A stretch of DNA of 44,406 nt from CAZLIC01 sp964559535. GTDB taxonomy: Bacteria > Pseudomonadota > Alphaproteobacteria > Rhodobacterales > Rhodobacteraceae. The stretch lies in contig CAZLIC010000028.1 of NCBI GenBank assembly GCA_964559535.1, positions 1-44,406 of the forward strand. The letters run 5' to 3'. Each line of letters opens with the position of its first letter. Positions within the stretch are counted from its first letter, which is position 1. The translations under genes were made by a program, and so were the position numbers. This document shows, piece after piece, positions 34,301 through 42,549 of the stretch. The notes under the pieces were generated by a model. The model saw nothing but the letters and a program-made list of their open reading frames with translations. It was not told the origin of the DNA and made no database searches.

Positions 34301-34629
34301 GCAACGGCGTGGCGGTGGCCGGGCTGCGCTACAAGGCGTGGCAACCCGCCAGCGCGCTGCATCCGTTGATCCCGGCGCAGGCGCCGCTGACCTTTGACAT
34401 CTATGACACCTGGTCGGGCCGGGCGCTGGGTGGCTGCACCTACCATGTCGCCCATCCGGGCGGGCGCAGCTACGACACCTTCCCGGTGAACGGGAACGAG
34501 GCCGAGGCCCGCCGCCTGTCGCGGTTTGCCCCGTTCGGCCACACGCCCTTCGGCTATGCCCCCCCGCGCGAAACGCCGCACCCCGAGTTCCCGATGACGC
34601 TGGACCTGCGCCGTCCACCGGGGATCTAG
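31303..34629 (+). CDS. Transglutaminase-like / DUF2126 protein
   Basis: A 1108-residue protein. The N-terminal part has a Bact_transglu_N beta domain (ALYHLTHYIYDRPVMLGPQV) and a transglutaminase core with Cys180 (KGSCRDSSWLL), His229 (CDLHAWVEVYLPG) and Asp245 (GMDPTSG), a complete triad. From about residue 330 the DUF2126 region follows (RLTMGGEPTFVSIDD, YAPPHDPRLNVIRVAPDPGVIEVN, DGRHTGTGGGNHVVVGG). The last of these resembles metal-binding loops of carboxylate-amine ligases, which is inference. Length is normal. The start was taken at MSIKAAL with GGGAAG upstream. It is the first gene of a three-gene peptide-modification cluster (DUF2126, ATP-grasp/alpha-E, transglutaminase). Confidence 0.88.
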   Translation: MSIKAALYHLTHYIYDRPVMLGPQVIRLRPAPQGKTRVISHSLKVGPQPHFVNHQQDPYGNWLARFVFPEPVRELKIEVDLVADMSVYNPFDFFVEEAATAFPFAYPADLAPDLVIYRAPEPAGPLLQAFMQTVEREAPGTVDYLVALNRRISQEIGYIIRLEPGVFTPEETLAARKGSCRDSSWLLVQVLRHLGFAARFVSGYLIQLKPDLKALDGPSGTEVDFCDLHAWVEVYLPGAGWIGMDPTSGLLTGESHIPLAATPHYRNAAPISGGYTGDPDTRTDFAFDMKVTRVAEHPRITKPFSDDSWQALNALGHKVDAALAAGDVRLTMGGEPTFVSIDDFESAEWNTAAVGPTKRVLADRLIRRLRGRFAPGGFLHYGQGKWYPGESLPRWTFSLYWRADGQPVWQDPALIADEGAQTGVTPLDAQELLREIAAELGVEEDCILPAYEDPAEWLVKEANLPANVTPANSQLKDPEERHRLATVFNRGLTSPSGFILPVQSWQARATGRRWRTEKWRLRRGYMFLVPGDSPVGYRLPLASLPWIPASSYPYINPMDPSVERPPLPEPAPIDPERRSQPMASFVASGPQGAHVAQGSPVIEVDGYIRTAVSVEPRDGRLCVFMPPVVTLEDYLDLLHAAEAAATRLGLQVHIEGYAPPHDPRLNVIRVAPDPGVIEVNIHPAHSWDDCVATTEAIYEEARQCRLGADKFMIDGRHTGTGGGNHVVVGGATPNDSPFLRRPDLLKSLILHWNRHPSLSFLFAGLFIGPTSQAPRIDEARHDALYEAEIALAQIGPNGQLFPWQVDRLLRNILTDVTGNTHRAEICIDKLYSPDGPTGRLGLVEFRGFEMPPNARMSLAQQLLIRALIARFWAAPASGSLTRWGTALHDRFMLQHYVWADFLDVLADLRAHGFDLSPEWFQALAEFRFPFCGEVAAEGTHLELRMALEPWHVLGETGAIGGTVRYTDSSTERLQVKLTAAEPGRYAVACNGRTLPLAAVGNGVAVAGLRYKAWQPASALHPLIPAQAPLTFDIYDTWSGRALGGCTYHVAHPGGRSYDTFPVNGNEAEARRLSRFAPFGHTPFGYAPPRETPHPEFPMTLDLRRPPGI

Positions 34630-34667
34630 CGATGCGTGGCATCAAGCCAGTGCAACACCAGGCGACA

Positions 34668-34775
34668 GGCGGCTCCCTTCCCCCTTGCAGGGGAGGGATG
34701 GGGTGGGGGGGCGCGACGCCTGCCACCAGTGCCCCCACCCCCTTCCCCTTCCCACAAGGGGGGAGCGGAGGCGCC
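34668..34775. repeat. Large imperfect inverted repeat between cluster genes
   Basis: Two arms of about 43 bases (34668-34710 and 34732-34775) are near-complementary, and each contains its own CCCCTT/AAGGGG-type hairpin. The 185-base spacer between the DUF2126 and ATP-grasp genes is filled by it. It looks like an intergenic REP/MITE-type palindromic element. It could also partly terminate or stabilise the mRNA. Confidence 0.6.
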
Positions 34776-34814
34776 CGTTGCCCGGCGTCGCACATCACGG
34801 CGGGGCCGTAACCC

Positions 34815-37190
34815 ATGGACGCCGCCCGCGCCTCCGACACGCCACTGCCGCTGTTTCCCGACTACGCCCCCCATCCCGGTGCTGCCGACGAGATGATCGG
34901 CGAAGATGGCAAGATGCGCCCGGTCTGGCGCCCGTTTGCCGCCGCGCTGGCCGCCCTGGCCCCCGACGAACGTGCCGCCCGCTTTGCCCGCGGCGCGCAG
35001 TACCTGCGCGATGCGGGCGTGTTCTACCGCCAGTATGCCGAAAACGGCTCGGCCGAACGCGACTGGCCGTTGTCGCCCGTGCCGGTGGTGATTGCCGAAC
35101 AGGAATGGCAGGGCATCGAAGCCGCGCTGCAGCAGCGCGCCGACCTTCTTGAGGCGGTGATGGCCGATCTGTACGGACCCGCCCGGCTGGTGACCGAAGG
35201 CGCGCTGCCCGCGGCGCTGGTGGCGCGCAACCCCGAATGGCTGCGCCCGCTGGTGGGCGTGGCGCCGCGCGGCGGCCACTACCTGCATTTCATTGCCTTC
35301 GACATTGCCCGCGGCCCCGATGGCGACTGGTTCGTGCTGGGCGACCGCACGCAGGCGCCTTCGGGCGCCGGTTTCGCGCTGGAAAACCGTGTGGCCACCA
35401 GCCGGATCTTCCCCGAGCTTTTCCAGAAATCCCATGTTCACCGGCTGGCCGGGTTCTTCCGCGCCTTCCGCGACGCGCTGGAAACGCTGAAGTCCGCACC
35501 CGACAGCCGCATCGGCGTGCTGACGCCGGGGCCGCTGAACGACACCTATTTCGAACATGCCTGGATCGCCCGCTATCTGGGCTTCACCCTGCTGGAAGGC
35601 GAGGACCTGACGGTGCAGGACGGGCAGGTGATGGTGCGCACGGTGGAAGGGCTGCGCGCGGTGGACGTGCTGTGGCGCAGGCTGGACGCCGCCTTTGCCG
35701 ACCCGCTGGAACTTGACCCCCGATCGCGCATCGGCACGCCGGGCATGGTGGCGGCGCTGCGGTCGGGGTCGGTGACGATGGTGAATGCGCTGGGCGCGGG
35801 CCTCTTGGAAACCCGCGCCTTCCTGGCCTTCCTGCCCCGCCTTTGCCGGCTCTTGCGGGACGAGCCGCTGTTGATGCCCAACATCGCCACGTGGTGGTGC
35901 GGCCAGTCGGCGGAACGTGCACATGTGGCCGACCGGCTGGACCGGCTGACGATTTCGCCCGCCTTTTCCAGCCGCCTGCCCTTTGGCAAGGGCGAGCCTG
36001 CCATGGCGGGCAACGCCGACCCTGCAGTCGCCGCGTGGATTGCCCGCGATGGTGCTGCGCTGGTGGGGCAGGAGAAGGTGGTGCTGTCCACCACGCCGGT
36101 CTGGACCGAGGGTGGCCTGGCCCCGCGGCCCATGTCGATGCGGGTGTTTCTGGCGCGTGCCGGGAAGGGCTGGGCGGTGATGCCCGGCGGCTATGCCCGC
36201 ATCGGCCGCTCGGGCGACCCGCATGCGATTGCCATGCAGGCGGGCGGCAGCGTGGCCGATGTCTGGGTGATCAGCGACAGGCAGGTCCCTCGTACCAGCA
36301 TGGTGGACAACGTGCCGGTGACCCGGCCCTTCCGCAGTGCGCTGCCTGCCCGCGCCGCCGACAACCTGTTCTGGCTGGGCCGATATGCCGAACGCACCGA
36401 GACCGCCACCCGCCTGCTGCGCGCCTGGCACCTGCGCTTTGCCGAAGGCGGTACGGCCGACACGCCGCTGCTGGCCGCACTGACCGCCCATCTTGCCGCC
36501 ATCGGCATCGACCCCCGTGCCGACTTTGCCGGCGCCGTGGCCGCCCGCATTGACAACGCCCGCGCCTGTGCCGGCCGCCTGCGCGACCGCTTCTCGGGCG
36601 ACGGATGGACGGCGCTGACCGAGATGTCGGCGCTGGCCCGCGGCATGACCGACGCCACCGAAGGCGACGAGGCGGCGCGGGCGCTGTCCTCCTTGTTGCG
36701 CCGGGTGGCGGGGCTGGCAGGTCTGGTGCATGAAAACATGTACCGCAGTGTTGGCTGGCGTTTCCTGACGATGGGCCGCGCGCTGGAACGCGCCGATGCC
36801 ATGGCCGCCATCCTGCACCGCTTTGCCACGACCGATGTTCCCGAGGGCGGCCTGGAGCTGGCCATCGAACTGGGCGATTCGGTGATGACGCACCGGCGCC
36901 GGTTTCCGGTGGGAATCGGGCGCGAAACCGTGATCGACCTTCTGGCGCTGGACGACGAAAACCCCCGCGCCATCCTGTGGCAACTGGCCGAACTGCGCGC
37001 CCAGGTCGACCGCCTGCCGGGCGGCGACCGGCGCGAAGGCCCGATGCCCGCGCTGCCCCGCGCCGTGCTGATGGCGCACACCGCGCTGGCCGTCATGTCG
37101 CCTTCCGAGGTGGATGCCGACGCGCTGGACCGCCTGCGGCGCGACATCCTGGGTCTGTCCGACCTGATCGCCCGGCGGTTCTTCGCATGA
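34815..37190 (+). CDS. Circularly permuted ATP-grasp / alpha-E fusion protein
   Basis: A 791-residue fusion. Residues 1 to about 490 are the circularly permuted type 2 ATP-grasp ligase (COG2308: FRGAQYL-like FARGAQYLRDAGVFYRQYAENGS, GDRTQAPSGAGFALENRVATSRIFPE, RIGTPGMVAALRSGSVTMVNALGAG). Residues from about 508 are the alpha-E domain (COG2307: ARAADNLFWLGRYAERTETATRLLRAW, YRSVGWRFLTMGRALERADAM). In many genomes these are separate neighbouring genes. Such pairs are predicted to form peptide or amide bonds with the adjacent transglutaminases. The last codon overlaps the next gene's ATG (ATGA). Confidence 0.9.
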   Translation: MDAARASDTPLPLFPDYAPHPGAADEMIGEDGKMRPVWRPFAAALAALAPDERAARFARGAQYLRDAGVFYRQYAENGSAERDWPLSPVPVVIAEQEWQGIEAALQQRADLLEAVMADLYGPARLVTEGALPAALVARNPEWLRPLVGVAPRGGHYLHFIAFDIARGPDGDWFVLGDRTQAPSGAGFALENRVATSRIFPELFQKSHVHRLAGFFRAFRDALETLKSAPDSRIGVLTPGPLNDTYFEHAWIARYLGFTLLEGEDLTVQDGQVMVRTVEGLRAVDVLWRRLDAAFADPLELDPRSRIGTPGMVAALRSGSVTMVNALGAGLLETRAFLAFLPRLCRLLRDEPLLMPNIATWWCGQSAERAHVADRLDRLTISPAFSSRLPFGKGEPAMAGNADPAVAAWIARDGAALVGQEKVVLSTTPVWTEGGLAPRPMSMRVFLARAGKGWAVMPGGYARIGRSGDPHAIAMQAGGSVADVWVISDRQVPRTSMVDNVPVTRPFRSALPARAADNLFWLGRYAERTETATRLLRAWHLRFAEGGTADTPLLAALTAHLAAIGIDPRADFAGAVAARIDNARACAGRLRDRFSGDGWTALTEMSALARGMTDATEGDEAARALSSLLRRVAGLAGLVHENMYRSVGWRFLTMGRALERADAMAAILHRFATTDVPEGGLELAIELGDSVMTHRRRFPVGIGRETVIDLLALDDENPRAILWQLAELRAQVDRLPGGDRREGPMPALPRAVLMAHTALAVMSPSEVDADALDRLRRDILGLSDLIARRFFA

Positions 37191-38074
37191 CCATCTACGA
37201 CATCACGGCGCGTATCCGCTATGACTACAGCCCCCCGGCCATTGCCGGGCGCAACCTGCTGCGGCTGCTGCCCGCCGACCTGGCCGGCCGGCAGCGCCTT
37301 GTGGCGGGCCAGATCGCCGCCAGCCCTTCGCCCGCAGAACGCCACGACCGCACCGATTTCTGGGGCAACCGGGTGACCGAGATCACCTTCCGCGCCCCCG
37401 CGGCCACCGCCGCCTTCACCCTGCGCGCGCGGGTCGAGCGGCTGGACGAAGGGCCGCGGCTGGACCTGTCACCCCCCCTGATGATCCTGTTTGACGAGAT
37501 CGCGGCCAGCGCCAGCCTGTCGCCCGACAGCCCGCACCATTTCCTCGGCGTCTCGCCGCGCATTGCAGCCTCGGACGACATCACTGCCTTTGCCCGCACC
37601 GCCATGGGCCGCGCGCGCACCGTGCGCCGTGCCGTCGAGGCGGTGGGCCACGCCCTGCATGCCGCGATCCGCTTCGACGCGCAGGCCACCACCGTCGACA
37701 CCTCGCCGGACGAGGCCTTCCGCCAGCGCCGCGGTGTCTGCCAGGACATCGCCCAGATCATGATCGCGGGCCTGCGCGGCATCGGCGTTCCGGCGGGTTA
37801 TGTCTCGGGATTTCTGCGCACCATGCCGCCGCCCGGCAAACCGCGGCTGGAAGGGGCAGACGCCATGCACGCCTGGGTGCGGGCCTGGTGCGGCGCGCAG
37901 GCGGGATGGGTGGAATACGACCCGACCAACGCCTGCCTGGCCGGACCGGGGCACGTGGTGGTGGGCTATGGGCGCGACTACGACGACGTGGCGCCGGTGC
38001 AGGGCGTGCTGCGCGCCTCGGGCGGGCAGACAAGCAGGCAAAGCGTCGATACCCGCCCCGTCGACGGAACCTGA
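37187..38074 (+). CDS. Transglutaminase-family protein
   Basis: A 295-residue protein starting MTIYDITARIRYDYSPPAIAG. Residues 1-90 are the Bact_transglu_N beta domain and the core has the triad Cys185 (RRGVCQDIAQIM), His228 (DAMHAWVRAWC) and Asp245 (EYDPTNAC). Bacterial members act as peptidases or peptide-bond-modifying enzymes rather than crosslinkers. It has no signal peptide, so it is cytoplasmic. It overlaps the ATP-grasp/alpha-E gene by four bases and is clearly in the same operon. In related operons an Anbu-type NTN protease gene often follows; none is present here. Confidence 0.9.
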   Translation: MTIYDITARIRYDYSPPAIAGRNLLRLLPADLAGRQRLVAGQIAASPSPAERHDRTDFWGNRVTEITFRAPAATAAFTLRARVERLDEGPRLDLSPPLMILFDEIAASASLSPDSPHHFLGVSPRIAASDDITAFARTAMGRARTVRRAVEAVGHALHAAIRFDAQATTVDTSPDEAFRQRRGVCQDIAQIMIAGLRGIGVPAGYVSGFLRTMPPPGKPRLEGADAMHAWVRAWCGAQAGWVEYDPTNACLAGPGHVVVGYGRDYDDVAPVQGVLRASGGQTSRQSVDTRPVDGT

Positions 38075-38079
38075 ACGAC

Positions 38080-38206
38080 CGGTCGCCCGATCCGGTCGCC
38101 CGATCCGGGCGCAACCAAGAAAGACCCCGCCCTCGGTCTTCGCGGGCGCATGCGCGCCCTTGAAGCCCTGCGGAGCGGTCCGGCCGGGAGGCAAGCCCCC
38201 CGGACC
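38080..38206. repeat. 13-bp tandem repeat and hairpins after the transglutaminase gene
   Basis: CGGTCGCCCGATC is repeated exactly at 38080-38092 and 38093-38105. Then follow a hairpin AAGACC-(8 nt)-GGTCTT at 38121-38140 and a longer one, GGTCCGG / CCGGACC, at 38177-38206. They fill the 224-base space between convergent genes and may end transcription from the left. No T-runs are present and no ORF is supported here. Confidence 0.5.
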
Positions 38207-38298
38207 CCCCCTCTGCGGTCTGCGACGTCAGCCTGTGGCACCGGCCCCCGTTGGCGCATTTGTGCATGGTGAACGGGCAACCCGTTGAAAGCGCGCAC

Positions 38299-39333
38299 CT
38301 AGCGCAGCAGCCGGAACACTAGCGGTGCCGCCACAATGACCAGCACGATCCGCACCACATGGTGCAGCGCCACGAAGGCCACATCGGCCCCGGTGGCCAG
38401 CGCCACAAGGCTCATCTCGCTCAGCCCGCCGGGGGCATAGGCCAGCAGCACCTGATCGGCCCGCAAGCCCATGGCAAGATGCAGAAGTCCGGCAAAGGCC
38501 ACAGCCAGGGCCAGCACCGTGCCGGTCGCCCCCGCCGACAGCAGCAGGGCGCGTGCCACGTCGCGCGGGGCCACGCCCACAAAGCGGCAGCCCATGACGG
38601 TGCCGATCACCACCTGTGCCGCCACGACAAGCCATCCCGGCGGCGCGCTGGTCGTCCATCCCGCCAGATGCACCCCCCCGCTGAGGACCATGGGGCCCAG
38701 AAGGGTGGGGGCGGGAAGCCGCAGGCGCACCGCCGCAAGCGCGCCGACCACGCCGCAGGCCACCAAGAGCGCCACGTCCAGCGGTGCCATCTGGACCAGC
38801 GGTGTGCCGCCGGGGTTGCCCGACACGGCATAGCCCAGAACCAGCCGGAACCAGAACGCCACGGCCGCCACGGCCACCACAATGCGGGCCGCGTGCGCCA
38901 GAATGACCTGCCGGTCATCCGCGCCCATGGACTTGCCGATGCTCATCATTTCCAGCAGACCGCCGGGCATCCCGGCAAAGTAGGCCGTCACCCGGTCGAA
39001 CCCTGCAACACGCCGGTAGAAGGGCACCGTGAGCGCGCCCGCGATCACAATGTACAGTGCCAGTGCCGACAGCGACCACAGCCAGCCGGCGGCCTGTTGC
39101 AGAAGTTCGGGCTTGAACCCGGCACCCAGCAGCACGCCGATCACCGCAATGACCGGGGGCCGCACCGCCTCGGGCAGCTTCAGGGGCACGCCGGCCATGG
39201 CGAACAGGATGGTGGCCGTCAGGGCGCCCAGCATCCAGGGCAGCGGCAGGCCCAGCATGGCAAACAGCACGCCGCCACCCGCCCCGACCGCCAGAGACCC
39301 GGCCGCAACTGTCAGCGAATGCGGGGAAATCAC
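38299..39333 (-). CDS. AbrB-family putative membrane transporter/regulator
   Basis: A 344-residue protein of about ten transmembrane helices in two repeats. Each repeat has the family motif: AYFAGMPGGLLEMMSIGKSMGAD-RQV-LAHAARI in the first and LAYAPGGLSEMSLVALATGADVAFVALHHVVRI in the second. This is the AbrB (COG3180, often misnamed ammonia monooxygenase) family and is unrelated to the DNA-binding AbrB. The start is GTG 39333 with AAGGAG seven bases upstream. No ATG gives a sensible reading: the nearby ATG is followed at once by TGA. Confidence 0.88.
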   Translation of the reverse strand: MISPHSLTVAAGSLAVGAGGGVLFAMLGLPLPWMLGALTATILFAMAGVPLKLPEAVRPPVIAVIGVLLGAGFKPELLQQAAGWLWSLSALALYIVIAGALTVPFYRRVAGFDRVTAYFAGMPGGLLEMMSIGKSMGADDRQVILAHAARIVVAVAAVAFWFRLVLGYAVSGNPGGTPLVQMAPLDVALLVACGVVGALAAVRLRLPAPTLLGPMVLSGGVHLAGWTTSAPPGWLVVAAQVVIGTVMGCRFVGVAPRDVARALLLSAGATGTVLALAVAFAGLLHLAMGLRADQVLLAYAPGGLSEMSLVALATGADVAFVALHHVVRIVLVIVAAPLVFRLLR

Positions 39334-39451
39334 ATGCGGGCTCCTTCCGCGCGCAGCCGTAGCGCCCGCCACCCGGCAGCACAAGCCACGCCGTGCGAAG
39401 GGGTGACATGCAGATTCCGCCATGCCACAAACGCGGGAAAGGGGGACGGTC

Positions 39452-40213
39452 ATGGCGCTCAGCTTTCGGCAAAGCGAGATACTGGACATCGTGCGCGCCG
39501 AGGGGCGGGTGGTTGTCGAGGATCTGGCCACGCGGTTCGACGTCACCCTGCAGACCATCCGCCGCGACCTGACCGACCTGGCCGAGGCGGGGCATCTGGA
39601 CCGGGTGCATGGCGGGGCAGTGGCGCGGCAGGGGGTGGCCAACATCGGCTATGATGCCCGCAGGCGCATGCACGAGGCGGCAAAGGTGGCCATTGCGCGG
39701 GCCTGTGCGGCGGAAATCCCGGACAATTCAAGCCTGATCCTGAACCTGGGCACCACCACCGAAGCGGTGGCGCGCGAGCTGGTGGGCCACCGCAACATCA
39801 CCGTCATCACCAACAACATGAACGTGGCCAACATCCTGGTGGCCAACGATTCTTGCGAAGTGATGGTGGCGGGGGGCGCCCTGCGGCGGTCGGACGGGGG
39901 GCTGGTCGGCGAGTTGACCACGCAGTTCTTCGAGCAGTTCAAGGTCGATATCGCGGTCATCGGCACCTCGGCGCTGGACCCGGACGGCGACCTGCTGGAC
40001 TTCGACCTGCGCGAGGTGCGGGTCAGCCGCGCCATCCTGGGGCAGGCGCGGCGCAAGGTGCTGGTCTGCGACCATTCCAAACTGTCCCGCAGCGCCCCCG
40101 CCCGCATCTGCTCGCTGGCCGATCTGGATGCGGTGTTTACCGATGCGCCTTTGCCGGAGGGGCTGGCGAAAGCCTGCGAAGGGTGGGGGACGCGGGTGGT
40201 GGTGGCTGGGTGA
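39452..40213 (+). CDS. DeoR/GlpR-family transcriptional repressor
   Basis: A 253-residue protein. The N-terminal DeoR winged HTH reads SFRQSEILDIVRAEGRVVVEDLATRFDVTLQTIRRDLTDL, followed by the DRVHGGAV hinge. The C-terminal sugar-phosphate-binding domain has ILNLGTTTEAVARELV and VAGGALRRSDGGLVG. It resembles GlpR, the glycerol-3-phosphate regulon repressor, most closely in length and in the phosphate-binding motif. No glycerol genes are adjacent, so the target is not known. The start is ATG 39452 behind GGGGGA. Confidence 0.85.
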   Translation: MALSFRQSEILDIVRAEGRVVVEDLATRFDVTLQTIRRDLTDLAEAGHLDRVHGGAVARQGVANIGYDARRRMHEAAKVAIARACAAEIPDNSSLILNLGTTTEAVARELVGHRNITVITNNMNVANILVANDSCEVMVAGGALRRSDGGLVGELTTQFFEQFKVDIAVIGTSALDPDGDLLDFDLREVRVSRAILGQARRKVLVCDHSKLSRSAPARICSLADLDAVFTDAPLPEGLAKACEGWGTRVVVAG

Positions 40214-40388
40214 ACGGGTGTGGAGCAACCCGGATTACGCTTTTCCTGGCCCTCAGCTAGGAACGAGGGCAATAACACGGGGCCACGCACTGGACGGTCA
40301 CGCGCGTTGCGGTACGCTGGGGTGGTCAAACAACGCTGTGGCGTCGGAGGCTCTGTTTGCGGAAGCAGCCGGTCGCTGCGGCCTTGCC

Positions 40389-41180
40389 TCAGACGAACAC
40401 AAAGGAGTCTTCGGTCAGGGCGGTGCCGTCGAACAGCCGCAGTTCGATCTGCACGTCCGCGAACGAGATGATGCGGCCGCCCAGGCTGAAGACCAGGTCG
40501 GCGAATTCGTCGGCGCCAGACCGGATCTCGATGCGGTCCACGCCTTCGGCGAAGTCGATGATCTCGTCCGACCCGTCGCCACGGCGGAAGACAAAGGTGT
40601 CGGCACCGGCGGCACCGGCCACTTCGTCGTCGCCGCTTCCGCCGTCGACCCTGTCCTTGCCGTCGCCTCCGGTCAGCACGTCAAAGCCTTCGCCGCCGAA
40701 AAGCAGGTCGTTGCCCGCATCGCCGCGCAGATGGTCGTTGTCGGCTCCGCCGTAGATGCGGTCGCTCCCCTTGCCGCCGAAGGCCTGCTCGTTGCCGCCG
40801 TTGCCGCGGATCACGTCGTCGTCCGCGAAACCGTAGATCGCGTCGCTTTCGGCCGATCCGCGCAGCGTGTCGTCGCGCCGCATCATGTGCGCGGCGGCTG
40901 TCAGTTCGTTGAAGTCTTCGAGAATCGCGGTGAAGACGACCTCTGCATCCGCCACCATCCCGGTGATCGTGTAGCGTTCTTCGTCCTGAAAGAACTTTGT
41001 GACACTGGTGATCGTGCCAGTGATGTTGTCCGACCCGCTGATGGCAAAGCTGCCCTCATAGACCGTGCGCCAACTGCCGTCGAAGGTTTCGATGCGGGTG
41101 GCCGATGTCTCGACGCTTTGCACGATGCGCGTGCCGATTTCCGGCATGATCGTTGAAACGAAGGCTGTTCCCAGGGCCAT
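40389..41180 (-). CDS. RTX calcium-binding protein (263 aa)
   Basis: The start is taken at MALGTAFVSTIMPEIG (ATG 41180); TTG 41195 is the only longer option. Residues 1-105 are an unassigned beta-rich domain (SWRTVYEGSFAISGSDNITG). Residues of about 105-200 are RTX repeats (GNGGNEQAFGGKGSDRIYGG, RGDAGNDLLFGGEGFD, DGGSGDDEVAGAAGADTFVF). The tail SDEIIDFAEGVDRIEIRSG ending in DSFVFV is a typical type I secretion terminus. It is a small secreted Ca2+-binding protein of unknown role. The 175-base gap to its left holds nothing I can name. Confidence 0.83.
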   Translation of the reverse strand: MALGTAFVSTIMPEIGTRIVQSVETSATRIETFDGSWRTVYEGSFAISGSDNITGTITSVTKFFQDEERYTITGMVADAEVVFTAILEDFNELTAAAHMMRRDDTLRGSAESDAIYGFADDDVIRGNGGNEQAFGGKGSDRIYGGADNDHLRGDAGNDLLFGGEGFDVLTGGDGKDRVDGGSGDDEVAGAAGADTFVFRRGDGSDEIIDFAEGVDRIEIRSGADEFADLVFSLGGRIISFADVQIELRLFDGTALTEDSFVFV

Positions 41181-41291
41181 GGCCACAATCCCCAATGCTG
41201 ACGCTGCAATGGGTCGATGGTGCCACTTGCGGGCGAGTCGGACAATGCCGCATGGGAAGGCAAAAGCATAGGTGGACCTTCGGCCGGGAAC

Positions 41292-42284
41292 TTAGACCAG
41301 CCGCGCCGCCACGAAATCCGACAGGTCTTCCAGCATGTTGCGCAGCGGGTGGGGGGGCAGGGCGGCCAGCGCGGCGCGGGCGGTGGCCGACCAGCGCAGC
41401 GCCTCGGCCCGTGCGCCTTCCATGGCGCCATGCGCCACCATCAGGGCGCGGGCCTGTTCCAGGTCGCCCGGCTGCTGGTCGCCCCTCTCGATCACCCGCA
41501 CCCAGAAGGCGCGTTCCTCGGGCGTGGCGCGGGCCACGGCGCTGATCACCGGCAGCGTCACCTTGCGTTCGCGGAAATCGTCGCCGGTGTTCTTTCCGAT
41601 CACCGCATCGGTGCTGCCATAGTCCAGAAGGTCATCGGCTATCTGGAAGGCGATGCCCAGCGCGTCGCCATAGGTGCGCAGGGCGTCGACCTGCACCTGC
41701 GGGGCGCCCGCCACCACGCCGCCCACTTCGCAGGCGGCGGCGAACAGCGCCGCCGTCTTGCCGCGGATCACCTGCAGGTAGATGGCCTCGTCGGTGGCCA
41801 GGTTCTGCGCCGCCGTCAACTGCAGCACCTCGCCCTCGGCAATGGTGGCGCTGGCGTCGGCCAGGATGTCCAGCACACGCAGGCTGCCGGTTTCGATCAT
41901 CAGCTGGAAGCTGCGGGCAAACAGGTAGTCGCCCACCAGCACCGACGACTTGTTGTCCCACAAGAGGTTGGCGGTGGGCCGCCCGCGGCGGCGCTGGCTT
42001 TCGTCGACCACGTCATCGTGCAGCAGGGTGGCCGTGTGGATGAATTCGACCGTGGCCGCCAGCTTCACATGGTCGTCGCCCGTGTAGCCCAGCATCCGCG
42101 CCGTGGCGAGCGTGAGCATGGGCCGCAGCCGCTTGCCCCCCGCCTCGATCAGGTGCGCCGACACCTCGGGAATGCGCGGTGCGTGGCGGCTGGCCATGCG
42201 GTCGCGGATCAGCGCGTTCACGCGGACCATGTCTTCGACCAGCCAGTCCTGCATCCGGTCTTGCGGGGTCACGCGCTGGTCCAC
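41292..42284 (-). CDS. ispB: Polyprenyl (octaprenyl-type) diphosphate synthase
   Basis: Builds the long isoprenoid side chain of ubiquinone. The 330-residue protein has GGKRLRPML, the first Asp-rich motif LLHDDVVDESQRRRGRPTAN, the second in FQIADDLLDYG, and GKNTGDDFRERKVTLPVI. The two residues before the first Asp motif are small or non-aromatic in the pattern expected for long-chain products. The start is GTG 42284 with GGAG six bases upstream; GTG 42296 is less well placed. It is divergent from the DUF2007-trmN6 pair. Confidence 0.92.
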   Translation of the reverse strand: MDQRVTPQDRMQDWLVEDMVRVNALIRDRMASRHAPRIPEVSAHLIEAGGKRLRPMLTLATARMLGYTGDDHVKLAATVEFIHTATLLHDDVVDESQRRRGRPTANLLWDNKSSVLVGDYLFARSFQLMIETGSLRVLDILADASATIAEGEVLQLTAAQNLATDEAIYLQVIRGKTAALFAAACEVGGVVAGAPQVQVDALRTYGDALGIAFQIADDLLDYGSTDAVIGKNTGDDFRERKVTLPVISAVARATPEERAFWVRVIERGDQQPGDLEQARALMVAHGAMEGARAEALRWSATARAALAALPPHPLRNMLEDLSDFVAARLV

Positions 42285-42333
42285 CTTTCGCTCCACACTG
42301 TACAGGGCCGTACGGCGCCCTTATCCCGGTTCC

Positions 42334-42549
42334 ATGAAAGAGCTGTTGCGCACCACCGACCCCACCGTGATCGCGTTCGCCAGCGCCCTGTTGTCGGGCG
42401 AGCATATAGAATCCTTCACGTTCGACGTCCACATGAGCGCGCTGGATGGCGGCATCGGTGCGTTTCCCCGGCGGCTGATGGTGCGCGATGCCGATTTCTT
42501 CATGGCGCGCGTGGTGCTGGCCGACAACGGCGTTGATCTGGGCCGATGA
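42334..42549 (+). CDS. DUF2007 domain protein
   Basis: A 71-residue protein beginning MKELLRTTDPTVIAFASALLSGEHIESFTFDVHMS and ending RVVLADNGVDLGR, the DUF2007 (putative signal-transducing) fold. Its stop overlaps the ATG of the following methyltransferase (ATGA), indicating coupled expression. The function is unknown. Confidence 0.85.
   Translation: MKELLRTTDPTVIAFASALLSGEHIESFTFDVHMSALDGGIGAFPRRLMVRDADFFMARVVLADNGVDLGR

Noticed and set aside
34626..37079. An 817-codon minus-strand ORF opposite the ATP-grasp/alpha-E gene
   Set aside because: It is a shadow ORF; the opposite strand has both domains complete and is overlapped by the next gene in the same operon.
40214..40388. Possible terminator CCCTC/GAGGG after the DeoR gene
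   Set aside because: The stem is only five base pairs with a long loop and no T-run.
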